From the NCBI GenBank assembly GCA_004294445.1, contig REAZ01000017.1, positions 1 to 64,000 of the forward strand: a DNA stretch of 64,000 nucleotides, read 5' to 3'. The stretch comes from Cytophagales bacterium. GTDB lineage: Bacteria; Bacteroidota; Bacteroidia; Cytophagales; Thermoflexibacteraceae. The stretch's first letter is position 1. The number at the start of each line of letters is the position of its first letter. Both the position numbers and the translations under genes were made by a program. Below the pieces are notes generated by a model. It saw only the letters and a list, made by a program, of their open reading frames with translations. It did not search any database and had not been told where the DNA came from. This document shows positions 37,900 through 46,600 of this stretch, in pieces.

Positions 37900-38285
37900 T
37901 TCCACTTTTTGGGGACAAAAAATAGCTTTTTATGACTTTTAAGCCGTTGTTTGTGTCTGCACAAGCGACTGTAGTTTGTGCAAATAGCACGGACTAAAGC
38001 ACGGGCGACCCCGCAAGAGCCATGTTTAGGGGTAAATACAATCTCAAGCCTTTCAATAATACTTCGGGCTTTTTGAGGCGGGTGTATTTCGTAAAGTGCT
38101 GATACTTTGTGTGCTGATAAGTTATCTTGCACAAGTGAAATCATTTCAGCTTGTGGGTACATCTCTTCGGCTATGTATGTTACAACCTCTGCCCATTGTT
38201 TAGCACAATGATTGCCTGTTACAAAAATCTCGCGCTTTCCTGCCAATGGCTCGCAAACCATATAGATATCAGCTACTCCATTACT
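37900..38285 (-). pseudogene. Remnant of an IS630-family transposase
   Basis: A minus-strand frame from about 38285 to 38012 encodes NGVADIYMVCEPLAGKR, then SLVQDNLSAH, PPQKARSIIERLE and TPKHGS. These are landmarks of the catalytic half of IS630-type DDE transposases, including the second Asp. Upstream, the frame is blocked by a stop codon and the N-terminal half is absent. Downstream of HGS the expected LNMAEIEL-type segment with the catalytic Glu is lost and unrelated residues follow. It is inactive. It lies directly beyond the integron-like cassette described at 38328-39207. Confidence 0.75.
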
Positions 38286-38320
38286 TATTCAATGTTCATA
38301 GCGGTTCTATAAAAATGGCG

Positions 38321-38460
38321 CATATAACGGTTTCGATCTTTGCGTTTGGGCGAGAAATCGAAGCATAAAAGCTGATATTAGCACTAAAGTTCATTTGAAA
38401 AACTGCTGTTAAGTTTTGCACTTCTGCCAGCCTGACACAAAACCCGTGTTAGCGGCAGAC
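38321..38460 (-). other. Candidate attC-like recombination site
   Basis: Read on the minus strand, this segment starts with TGCCGCTAAC (38457-38448), then CGGGTTTTG, and ends with CGAAACC joined to GTTATATG (38328-38321). The inner boxes CGGGTTTTG and CGAAACCG can pair with one extrahelical G, as in attC hairpins. It begins three bases after the methyltransferase stop codon. It is about 140 bp long, at the upper end for attC sites. Confidence 0.5.
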
Positions 38461-39207
38461 TTATTTTTTACATAAAAACCCATAGTGTCCTTTTCTAAAT
38501 GGATGCCCATCATAGCCATTTAGTTTTACATATTTAAATCCAGTTTCAGCTAATATTTCTTCTACTTTGCCCAATTTGAATAAAATCTGTTTATGTGTTT
38601 CAGAGTCTTTCTCATAGCAGCTTTTGTTTCTAACAAAATATGTCATTTTCCTAGTCAATATACTTTTTTCAGCATTGACCTCTATGTCAAGAAACATAGT
38701 ATAATCATCATTTTCGATAATTTTCATATTTCTGTCAGCATCAACATCGTCGGAGAGAACATCGAAAAGGAAGAAACCATCGGGATTTAAGTTGTCATAA
38801 ATTTTATGAATCAGTTTTGCTAATTCACTATTGTTTGAAGTTTCATCGAACAAGTAATTGAATGGTTCTCCAATTGCACAAATAATGTCGCTAAATTCAA
38901 AACTGTATTCAAATAGCGATTTTTGAATGAAAATGCTATTTGGAGATTTTCTTTTTGCTATCTCCAATATGTCAAATGATATATCAACACCAATTACTTC
39001 CAACCCAGCTTGAGAAAGGATAGAAGCTAAAATACCACTTCCGCATCCTAAGTCAATTACCTTTTTATAACCACTTGAAATCAGATTTTTTAATATTTCT
39101 TGTGCCGCGTTTCGTGCAATGTTACCATAATATCTGTCGTGAATATAAGAAAGGTGTTGCCTATAAAATGATTCCATAATTTGAGGTCGTTTAAAGTTTG
39201 CCGCTAA
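38328..39207 (-). mobile_element. Integron-cassette-like unit carrying a methyltransferase gene
   Basis: The gene is flanked by TGTTAGCGGCA (minus strand, 39209-39199) on its 5' side and by the inverse TGCCGCTAAC on its 3' side. The match extends to 15 of 16 bases. In integron cassettes the leading TTRRRY-side sequence is complementary to the R'' box of the cassette's own attC, which is what is seen here. Presumed recombination points are between G and TT at 39208/39207 and at 38328/38327. No integrase is in the window. Confidence 0.48.
38461..39177 (-). CDS. Class I SAM-dependent methyltransferase (cassette gene)
   Basis: The ATG at 39177 (MESFYRQHLSYIHD) gives 238 residues. An upstream ATG at 39210 would place the start inside the flanking core sequence and is less likely. 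Motif I is VIDLGCGSGILASIL, followed by VIGVDISFDIL and a motif IV-like segment DIICAIGEPFNYLF. The substrate is unknown. The gene is tightly packed between cassette-like boundaries and reads more AT-rich than its neighbours. Confidence 0.85.
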   Translation of the reverse strand: MESFYRQHLSYIHDRYYGNIARNAAQEILKNLISSGYKKVIDLGCGSGILASILSQAGLEVIGVDISFDILEIAKRKSPNSIFIQKSLFEYSFEFSDIICAIGEPFNYLFDETSNNSELAKLIHKIYDNLNPDGFFLFDVLSDDVDADRNMKIIENDDYTMFLDIEVNAEKSILTRKMTYFVRNKSCYEKDSETHKQILFKLGKVEEILAETGFKYVKLNGYDGHPFRKGHYGFLCKK

Positions 39208-39243
39208 CATCTGTATAAACGCAAGTCTTTTTCAAATGTAGCT

Positions 39244-39277
39244 TTTTGCTTCTTTTCGCAAGAAAAAAGAAGCAAAA
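39244..39277. terminator. Hairpin downstream of fabG
   Basis: TTTTGCTTCTTTT (39244-39256) and its exact complement (39265-39277) form a 13-bp stem with an 8-nt loop. It is a plausible transcription stop for fabG, although its T-run is weak in that direction. Confidence 0.45.
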
Positions 39278-39330
39278 TTATTGTTGCCAGTGAGTACACA
39301 TTCAACAGCGTAGAGTGGTAATTATTTATG

Positions 39331-40068
39331 CTAACTTGCTTGCCCGCCGTTCACCCCAAGCACTTGCCCACTTACGAAAGAAGCCTCATCAGAAGCCAAG
39401 AAAAGGTAGGCATTTGCAATATCGATGCCCTCGCCCATTCTGCGAACAGGAATCGTATTAATAGTTGCTTGCCTTACTTCATCAGGTATGGCATCAGTCA
39501 TGTCAGTTTTGATAAATCCTGGGGCTACTGCGTTGGCGGTAATGTTATATTTGCCCAATTCTTTCGCCCAAGTGCGGCACATAGCTACTACACCCGCTTT
39601 TGCAGCAGCATAATTAGTTTGCCCAAAGTTACCATGCACACCTACTATCGATGAAGTGCAAATAATACGCCCGTATTGTTTTTCTACCATATAAGGCACC
39701 ACAGCTTTTGTGCAGTTGAAAACACCTGTCAGGTTCACATCTATGACTTGTTGCCACTCTTGGTGCGTCATTTTTTGTAGGGTTTTATCTCTGGTGATGC
39801 CTGCATTATTCACCAAAATATCAATTTTCCCATGACGGCTAATAATGTCTTTGGCTGCTGCCTCGATGCTTGCGACATCTGTGGTAGATATTTTCTGAAA
39901 TTCGCAAGCAAAGCCCTGACTTTGAAGTGCTTGGGCAGTTTGCTCGCCTGCATCAAGCAAGTCCCAAATTATCACTTTTGCCCCCTCTTTGCAAAATAGT
40001 TCTACGGCGGCTTTTCCTATGCCTCTGGCTCCGCCTGTAATGATGGCGACTCGGTTTTGTAAACGCAT
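39331..40068 (-). CDS. fabG: 3-oxoacyl-ACP reductase-type short-chain dehydrogenase
   Basis: The 245-residue protein shows the classical SDR pattern: GGARGIGKA for cofactor, NNAGITRD, catalytic Ser in CTSSIVG and YAAAKAG for Tyr-x3-Lys. The FabG-like ending FVSGQVLGVNGG is present. It should reduce 3-oxoacyl thioesters in fatty acid elongation. FabG paralogues with other substrates are common, and no fab genes are adjacent, so housekeeping status is not certain. Confidence 0.88.
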   Translation of the reverse strand: MRLQNRVAIITGGARGIGKAAVELFCKEGAKVIIWDLLDAGEQTAQALQSQGFACEFQKISTTDVASIEAAAKDIISRHGKIDILVNNAGITRDKTLQKMTHQEWQQVIDVNLTGVFNCTKAVVPYMVEKQYGRIICTSSIVGVHGNFGQTNYAAAKAGVVAMCRTWAKELGKYNITANAVAPGFIKTDMTDAIPDEVRQATINTIPVRRMGEGIDIANAYLFLASDEASFVSGQVLGVNGGQAS

Positions 40069-40192
40069 GATTTTTAGCTATTTGGTTTCCAATTTATTAG
40101 TTTTTTGATAAACAGGTAGCAGGCTACCGAACACAAATATATATTTTGACAATAATTTATTTGGTCATCTTCAGATTAATATGTATGTCGCC

Positions 40193-42064
40193 TTACATCA
40201 TTTCAGGCATTTCTACGCCTATCATGTTCATAGCACTTTTTAGGGCTTTGGCTGTTTCCGCAGAAAGTGCCAAACGCATACGCTTAATCGCTTCGTTAGG
40301 CTCATTAAATACAGAAATTTCGTTGTAAAAACGACTGTACAGCTTCGCCAAATTATAGGCAAAATCTGCCACTACCGAGGGTGCATATTCGTTTGCTGCT
40401 TCTTGGATTCTTTGTGGGAAAGAAGTAATATGTTTAAGTAACTCTATTTCAACTTGTTGTAGCTGAACAGACCCGTACAGACCTTCGGTCAGACGGGTAT
40501 TTGCTTGGTCTGACCGAAGGTCTGACCCGCTTAATTTTGGGTGATACTCAATATTTAAAACTTCGGCACGTCTTAAAAGCGAACAGATGCGAGCATGAAT
40601 ATATTGGATATAAACGCCTGTATCTCCCTGAAAATCAATAGAATCTTCGGGATTAAAAAGCATTGTTTTCTTGGGGTCAACTCGGAGTAAGTAGTATTTT
40701 AGCGCACCCAAAGCCAGCATACGATACAAATTCTTGGCTTCCTCACTCGAAAAGTCCTCAATTTTTCCTAATTCTTTGGTGCGTTCTTCGGCTATTTGTA
40801 TCATTTCGTCCATCAAATCGTCAGCATCTACCACCGTTCCCTCACGAGATTTCATTTTCCCCGAAGGCAGTTCTACCATGCCATACGAAAGATGATACAT
40901 TCCACTTGCGTAGTTTCTATCAAACTTTTTCAGGATAGTAAACAAGACTTTAAAATGATAATCTTGCTCATTTCCAACTACATAGATTGATTTTTCCATC
41001 GGAAAATCAGCGTATTTGTAGTCGGCAGTCCCCAAATCTTGCGTAATATATACCGAAGTTCCGTCGGCACGAAGCACCAACTTTTCGTCTAAGCCTTCTT
41101 CTTTGAGGTCAATCCAAACCGAACCGTTTTCCTTTTTGAAGAAAATACCTTTTGCCAAACCTTCTTCCACTACATTTTTGCCCAAGAGGTAAGTATTTGA
41201 TTCATAGTAGATTTTGTCAAAATTTACGCCCATCATTTTGTAGGTTTCATCAAAACCTGCATACACCCAGCCATTCATTTTTTTCCACAAATCGACCGTT
41301 TCTTTGTCGCCTTCTTCCCATTTTTTGAGCATTTCTTGAGCTTCCAAAATCAAAGGTGTATTTTTTCCTGCCTTTTCTTTCAGTTTTTCTATGTCTTCGT
41401 TTGGCGTATCTTGCTGATATTGAGTTAAAATTTCTTCTATTTGTTGCTTATTTGCCTTGTCAAAAACTACATAATATTTCCCAACTAAATGGTCGCCTTT
41501 CATGCCTGCGGTTTCTGGCGTTTCCCCTCGTCCAAATTTTTGGTAGGCAAGCATTGACTTACAAATATGTATCCCTCTGTCATTCACCAAGTTAGTTTTC
41601 ATTACCTCATAGCCGTTTGCTTTCAGGATTTCAGCGACTGAGTAGCCCAAAAAGTTGTTTCGCAAATGCCCTAAATGCAAGGGTTTGTTGGTGTTAGGGG
41701 AGGAATACTCGACCATTACTTTTGTACCATGAAAGGCAGCCTTGCCAAAATTTGGCGTTGTGGCAATAGTGGCAAGTGTTTGCAACCAAAAACTCTCCGA
41801 AAGTTTTAAGTTTAGAAAGCCTTTGATAACGTTATAGTTAGCGATAAAAGGATTATTTTCTTTCAAGAATTTGCCAATTTCTTCGCCAATTTCTTCGGGC
41901 TTTTTTCGCAAAGACTTAGTAAGGGCGAAAGTTACGAAGGTAAAATCTCCTTCAAACTCCTTTTTGGTGGGCTGAATAGTGAGTGTTTCGGCTGTAATAG
42001 CTTGATTATAAAGAGTTTCTATGCCTTTGGCAACTAAGTTTGCTATGTTGAGTTCTATATTCAT
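40193..42064 (-). CDS. argS: Arginyl-tRNA synthetase with in-frame palindromic insert
   Basis: The 623-residue class I synthetase has its HIGH-type signature in NKPLHLGHLRNN. A KMSKS-equivalent segment lies in SGKMKSREG, and the N-terminal additional domain and the C-terminal DALR anticodon domain are present. Residues 512-532, between the HARICSLLRRAE helix and the next helix, are encoded by a perfect palindromic element (see 40469-40531), so about 21 residues look inserted in frame. Directly upstream lies the left copy of a 93-bp repeat, which includes the first seven codons counting ATG; the same DNA recurs at 47506. Confidence 0.95.
   Translation of the reverse strand: MNIELNIANLVAKGIETLYNQAITAETLTIQPTKKEFEGDFTFVTFALTKSLRKKPEEIGEEIGKFLKENNPFIANYNVIKGFLNLKLSESFWLQTLATIATTPNFGKAAFHGTKVMVEYSSPNTNKPLHLGHLRNNFLGYSVAEILKANGYEVMKTNLVNDRGIHICKSMLAYQKFGRGETPETAGMKGDHLVGKYYVVFDKANKQQIEEILTQYQQDTPNEDIEKLKEKAGKNTPLILEAQEMLKKWEEGDKETVDLWKKMNGWVYAGFDETYKMMGVNFDKIYYESNTYLLGKNVVEEGLAKGIFFKKENGSVWIDLKEEGLDEKLVLRADGTSVYITQDLGTADYKYADFPMEKSIYVVGNEQDYHFKVLFTILKKFDRNYASGMYHLSYGMVELPSGKMKSREGTVVDADDLMDEMIQIAEERTKELGKIEDFSSEEAKNLYRMLALGALKYYLLRVDPKKTMLFNPEDSIDFQGDTGVYIQYIHARICSLLRRAEVLNIEYHPKLSGSDLRSDQANTRLTEGLYGSVQLQQVEIELLKHITSFPQRIQEAANEYAPSVVADFAYNLAKLYSRFYNEISVFNEPNEAIKRMRLALSAETAKALKSAMNMIGVEMPEMM
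40469..40531 (-). repeat. Palindromic element translated inside argS
   Basis: CAGACCTTCGGTCAGAC (40478-40494) is repeated in exact inverted orientation at 40508-40524. The surrounding 63 bp equal 21 codons, so the argS frame is kept. The core GGTCAGACCTTCGGT followed by CAGACC differs from the core of the 119-bp elements (GGTCAGACCTGCGGTG then CAGACC) by one substitution and one base of length. It is therefore probably the same repeat family. Confidence 0.8.
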
Positions 42065-42137
42065 TTTACGATTTTGATTTCTATTTCCTGCAAATTTAGG
42101 ATTTGTCTATTGGAAAAAGAAAGTTTTGGAGAAAAAT
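42045..42137. repeat. 93-bp direct repeat, left copy (argS start and upstream DNA)
   Basis: This 93-bp sequence recurs in the same orientation at 47506-47598 with one difference (T versus C in the TTTCC run). It includes the argS initiation codon (42064-42062) and the next six codons on one side and 73 bp of upstream DNA on the other. Confidence 0.95.
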
Positions 42138-42179
42138 TGACGAAGTGGGGAATATTTGGTGATTGAAACTGCTTTATGC

Positions 42180-43172
42180 TTATTTTAATTTGTTTATAAT
42201 TACACTCACAAAAACATAAGGCTCTTTTGTAAAAATACTAAATTCATTTTCAATTTTATGCTTATCAATATCAACACTATCTTCTACAAGCAATAGAAAA
42301 ATAAGAGATTTTACATTTGCATTACCTTGATAAAAATTCTTTAAGCCTTCTATTGTTTTCATTACTGTATTTCTCGTATTTGTATCTTTGATATGCTTTG
42401 CCTCTATAATTATTGAATTTGCATTGATAGAAAAATCTGCTATTTTACTGCTACTATCGAAAATAATAGCAATATTTTCTGCTTCCATTGATGGCAGCCA
42501 AGGGCGTAGAACTAAATGTATTAAGTTTTGAAAGTCATATTCACTTTCAATTTTAACGGTGTTTAAATTAATATTTTTTGCTTTTTTTGAAAACTTACTT
42601 GGAACTTCAAGACTTCTTTCAACTATGTCAATTATGCTTTTGCAAATTGTTTTCCAATCATGTCCAAGAAAAGCAACGGGGTAATTTTGACTTTTTAGTT
42701 TCTCAAAAACTCCATCAAGTTGGTTTTCTAAACTTGCATTTAGAAAGTCTTGTCTTACTTTAATTAAATGCTGTACGATAGAATTTAACTTACTTTGCCA
42801 TTCATAGCTATCTGATTCATAATTAATCAAATTCCATAATTTTTCTTTAAATTGGTTGTCATATTCAGAAACCAAATCTCTAAACCCTGAAAGTCCAACA
42901 ATATGTAATGGTGGTTTTATAGATGGATTTGTTGAAATTTCTTGTAATAGTCTTGCCCCATTTTTAGCCTCAGCTTCACCATCTCCTTCAATAGGTAAAA
43001 CCAAATCAAGAATCATTAAATCAAAACGTGTTTGATAAAGGTCTTTTTTAGCATCTTTTGAACAACAAGCAACTATCATATCTTCAAAAGGTACATTGCT
43101 GTCCTCATTTAGAGTTTTTTTTATACTCTCTTGCTTTGAGATATTATCATCAACGATTAGTATTTTAAGCAT
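42180..43172 (-). CDS. Receiver domain fused to PD-(D/E)XK nuclease: DtcC-like effector
   Basis: The 330-residue protein begins with a response-regulator receiver domain (residues 1-115): acidic pair D8-D9, phospho-acceptor D56 in LMILDLVLP and the conserved Ser in VGLSGF. The C-terminal half resembles a PD-(D/E)XK nuclease, with D246 in KIADFSINANS and E257-A-K259 in IIIEAKHI. A preceding acidic helix (about 209-230) is present. No DNA-binding output domain of ordinary regulators is seen. The start overlaps the preceding gene's end by 8 bp. In Detocs the third protein is a receiver fused to an effector, usually a nucleosidase; here the effector looks like a nuclease, so DNA or RNA cleavage on infection is the inferred output. 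Confidence 0.75.
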   Translation of the reverse strand: MLKILIVDDNISKQESIKKTLNEDSNVPFEDMIVACCSKDAKKDLYQTRFDLMILDLVLPIEGDGEAEAKNGARLLQEISTNPSIKPPLHIVGLSGFRDLVSEYDNQFKEKLWNLINYESDSYEWQSKLNSIVQHLIKVRQDFLNASLENQLDGVFEKLKSQNYPVAFLGHDWKTICKSIIDIVERSLEVPSKFSKKAKNINLNTVKIESEYDFQNLIHLVLRPWLPSMEAENIAIIFDSSSKIADFSINANSIIIEAKHIKDTNTRNTVMKTIEGLKNFYQGNANVKSLIFLLLVEDSVDIDKHKIENEFSIFTKEPYVFVSVIINKLK

Positions 43173-43617
43173 AATTTTGAGATTTTAATAAGGTTTCGAG
43201 TTGATTTTTCCAATCAAAATTTATTTGAGAGTAGTGAATATAACCAATATAATTATCAGGGAATTCCTCTTTAAGTTCAGAGTCTAATTGGTCTAATTTA
43301 GTCCCGTCATCAAACATTCCGTGCATAGTAACTACTATTGCTTTTGTAGATATTTGTCTTAGAAACATGTTTTTCAAAATAAGTTTTCCTGCAAATGGCA
43401 ACCAGTCTCCCCCATTATCTTCATTAGTTATATCATAGTTGGGCATACTCATATCCAATAGAAGAATATCATATTTTTCTTTATTGGATATAAGTTCACG
43501 TAGTCCACTATTATAAGATTCCTTGATTTCAATTTCGGGTTTGCTTAATACCTCGTTCAAAAAATCAAAGACTTGTTTCCTTTTGCGAGGCTCATCTTCT
43601 ATAAATAATATTCTCAT
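43165..43617 (-). CDS. Stand-alone receiver-domain protein: DtcB-like
   Basis: The 150-residue protein is a single receiver domain. It has acidic residues E7-D8 in FIEDEP, phospho-acceptor D55 in ILLLDMSMPN and a Thr-containing segment AIVVTMHG in the place of the signalling Thr. No output domain follows. In Detocs the DtcB receiver is reported to compete for phosphate and so dampen accidental activation of DtcC; that role is inferred here from gene order. The start overlaps the sensor gene's stop by 4 bp, and its end overlaps the effector gene by 8 bp. Confidence 0.8.
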   Translation of the reverse strand: MRILFIEDEPRKRKQVFDFLNEVLSKPEIEIKESYNSGLRELISNKEKYDILLLDMSMPNYDITNEDNGGDWLPFAGKLILKNMFLRQISTKAIVVTMHGMFDDGTKLDQLDSELKEEFPDNYIGYIHYSQINFDWKNQLETLLKSQNYA

Positions 43618-46600
43618 ACAATTAAATTTTTAAGGCTAATGTAGATTGAAACGCCAAATTTGCTTTCATCTTCATTTAGGTGGGTTGTTAAGCAATTAGG
43701 TATGTTGCTTTTTAAATCGGAAGTAAGAATTTTATATGCCTTAAAATACCCTGATTTTTTCTCACTTTGTAGCTTTTCCACATCAATTTTATTATGTTTC
43801 CAAACCTCTTTTAAAGAATTTAAACTATCTTTGTTCGTAATAGTGTTTTCTATTGTAATTAATAGAAAATCATTTTCTTGTTGTTGAGTGGAAATTGTAG
43901 CATCAATAAAAGAAACTTTTTTGTCGGAATGAGTAAGAATATTCTCTATAAATATTCTCAGTAAGTCAGCAAAATGTGTTAGATACTGTCCTTCTATTTT
44001 ACAATTAAACTGTAAATTTCTTTTGAGATTTATTTTTTGATACGGATTGCTTTTATTAGCGTATTCCATCACCATATCGATTAAAGTATTTAACTCAAAA
44101 TCGGATGCAACTGTTCCGCTTCGCTTGAACCAACTACTAATTTTGTTAATAGTTACTTGCAGTTCAGTAGAACAGTTTTTGATTTCTTTTACCAAAGAAC
44201 TACTATTATCGCCTAAAATTATAACAATATTTCTTTCCAAGTTATCAAGCAAAGTATTAAATTGATTAGCAATATCAGTTTGAATTTTATGTCTGATGCT
44301 TTCAAGATTTTCATCTGTCCTTTCCCACAATATATTAAACGCTTGTTGGGAAAAATCATTGAAATTTTTAGCACTAATAGATTTTATAGAATGTAATAAT
44401 AGTTCTTTATCAAGAAAATCATAATCAAACCAACCATCTTCATTGGCTGCTGAATAAACTTGTAAATATTTTTTTATTAAGTCGAAAAGCAAACCATCTA
44501 CTAAGCTTGAAAAATCTTTAAGAAGATGTTGAATTTGCTCTTTTATACTACTTGGAGCATTTATGTATATTCTATTCCAATGAGGGTTATCTCTATATTT
44601 TGATGCATTACCTTCTTTTAATGTTATTAAATGATGTTTTTCAAAAATAGGGCGTATTTCTCCTATCAAAACACCATGCCTAATTCTTGTGCTTAAATAG
44701 GTTACAATTCCAAACTTACTGTATAAGAATTTATCTTTTATAGCTTCAAACAGTTCTAAGTAAATATCAAAAACTGGATTTGATGAGTATTTAGTTTCTT
44801 TTGACCTATCTTGTTCATTATAATTCACTGTTGTAATGTTTCCTCTTAAGTCAAACACCAAAATTCTATTTTTTTCTGCAATTTTTGAAATAGACTTAAA
44901 TCTTGTAAAAATAGCTTCGTAATCTTTCAACTCATTATTAATAATACCTTGTTCATTGACATAAATCTTACTTTCATCAAGTTCAATTAAACCTTTTTGG
45001 ATAATGAGAATATTCTGAATATCCCTAATTTCATCATCATAAAACTGCTTATCCTCAATATCTATATTTTTTAGAAACTGCGAAATAGCTAATCTTTCTT
45101 CTAATCTTTCTTTTGAATTTAAAATAAAAGGGGAATGTCTAAGTGTCTCAGGACTACAAGTGAATTTAAGATAGAAAAGTATTTTCTCTTTTTCAAAGTT
45201 ATCAAATTTAGAAAATAAATTACTTGGCTTTTCAATTCCTAAACTCATATTAAACTGTTCAAAAGCAATATGTGTTTCTGTTTCATCTGCCCCAATAAGT
45301 GTGAAAAATATTGGTAGATTGATATTAATGGATACATTTCTAAAAGCATTTTTAGTAATTTTCTTACGTAAAGATTCAGTTTCTATTTGTTCTACAATAA
45401 ACGGGTTTTGCATAAAACTATCTACATATAATTTTATACACTCATCGTAACAGTTTAAATTCTCATAGCAAACATATAAGTTTCTAATAGCAACTTCCCA
45501 AATGGGTGTTGTATCTGAATGGCTGGTAATTAGCTCCTCCCAAATTTTGGCAGCATCTCCATATTTGCCACTTAATTGTAGTTTTTTTGCATATTCAGTT
45601 TTGAATTTAGCATCAGGGATTTTATTCTCAAAAAGCCTTAAACTGTCTATATCATTCAATTTGCTTTTGAAAAATTGAATAGTAATAGAATCAGGAAACT
45701 TACTTTGTAATAAGTTTAAGTATTTTAACTTAGCCTCATCATGAGGATAAATTTCACTAATAATCGGATTTGCATAATTGTAACTTAATCTTGATAGCAG
45801 TTCACGTTCTTTTTTTCCTTCTGTTTGAAAATAAACAAAATCCATTATCCCATAACTCAAAACACTACTTGAAATATTGTTAGCAATATTAAGTAGATTG
45901 TGTCCTGCTTGATGCCTACTACCTGTTGCAGAAATCACTTTATAGACATTCTCTAAAATGTTATTTTGAATACTTTGAGAATTTCCAATAGGTTGGAATT
46001 GTTTTTTCTGATAAATGAGAGTTTTGGCATATAAAACATATAAATCAAATTGATTAGGTTTACTTGAAAGTAAATTTTTTAAGTCTTTTTCGGTTTCTTG
46101 GTACAAACCAACTGTATATTTATCAATAACATTGATTTCTTCTTTGCTACTTTCTCTATCAAATGCAGGAAAAAGTTTTTTACTTGTAAATAACTTCAAT
46201 TTGTATAGAATAGGGTCATTTACTTTACGTAATAGATAATTTACTCTATTGGCAATATAATTTACTGCTGCTGTAATATCTTTATTTGCTTGGACTTGAT
46301 TAGTCAGTGTTAGTATATTTGCAAAAACGCCTAATAAACTTAAATATCTATCAATAATACTATGTCCAAAATCCATCAATAAAACTGCTTGGTAGTGTTC
46401 ATAATTAATATTATTCAAATATGATAACTTAAAATGGAAATAATCTATGTATTCGTTTCTAAGTTCGCCTTTAAAATTATTAAGACTAATCTGTAAATCA
46501 GAAAAATAACGGTTGATAGAAAGTGATTTTTCCGATTTAATACTTAGAAAATGAGCCAAAAATTTGGTGTATGTTTTTGATTTATTGCTTTCATTAAAAG

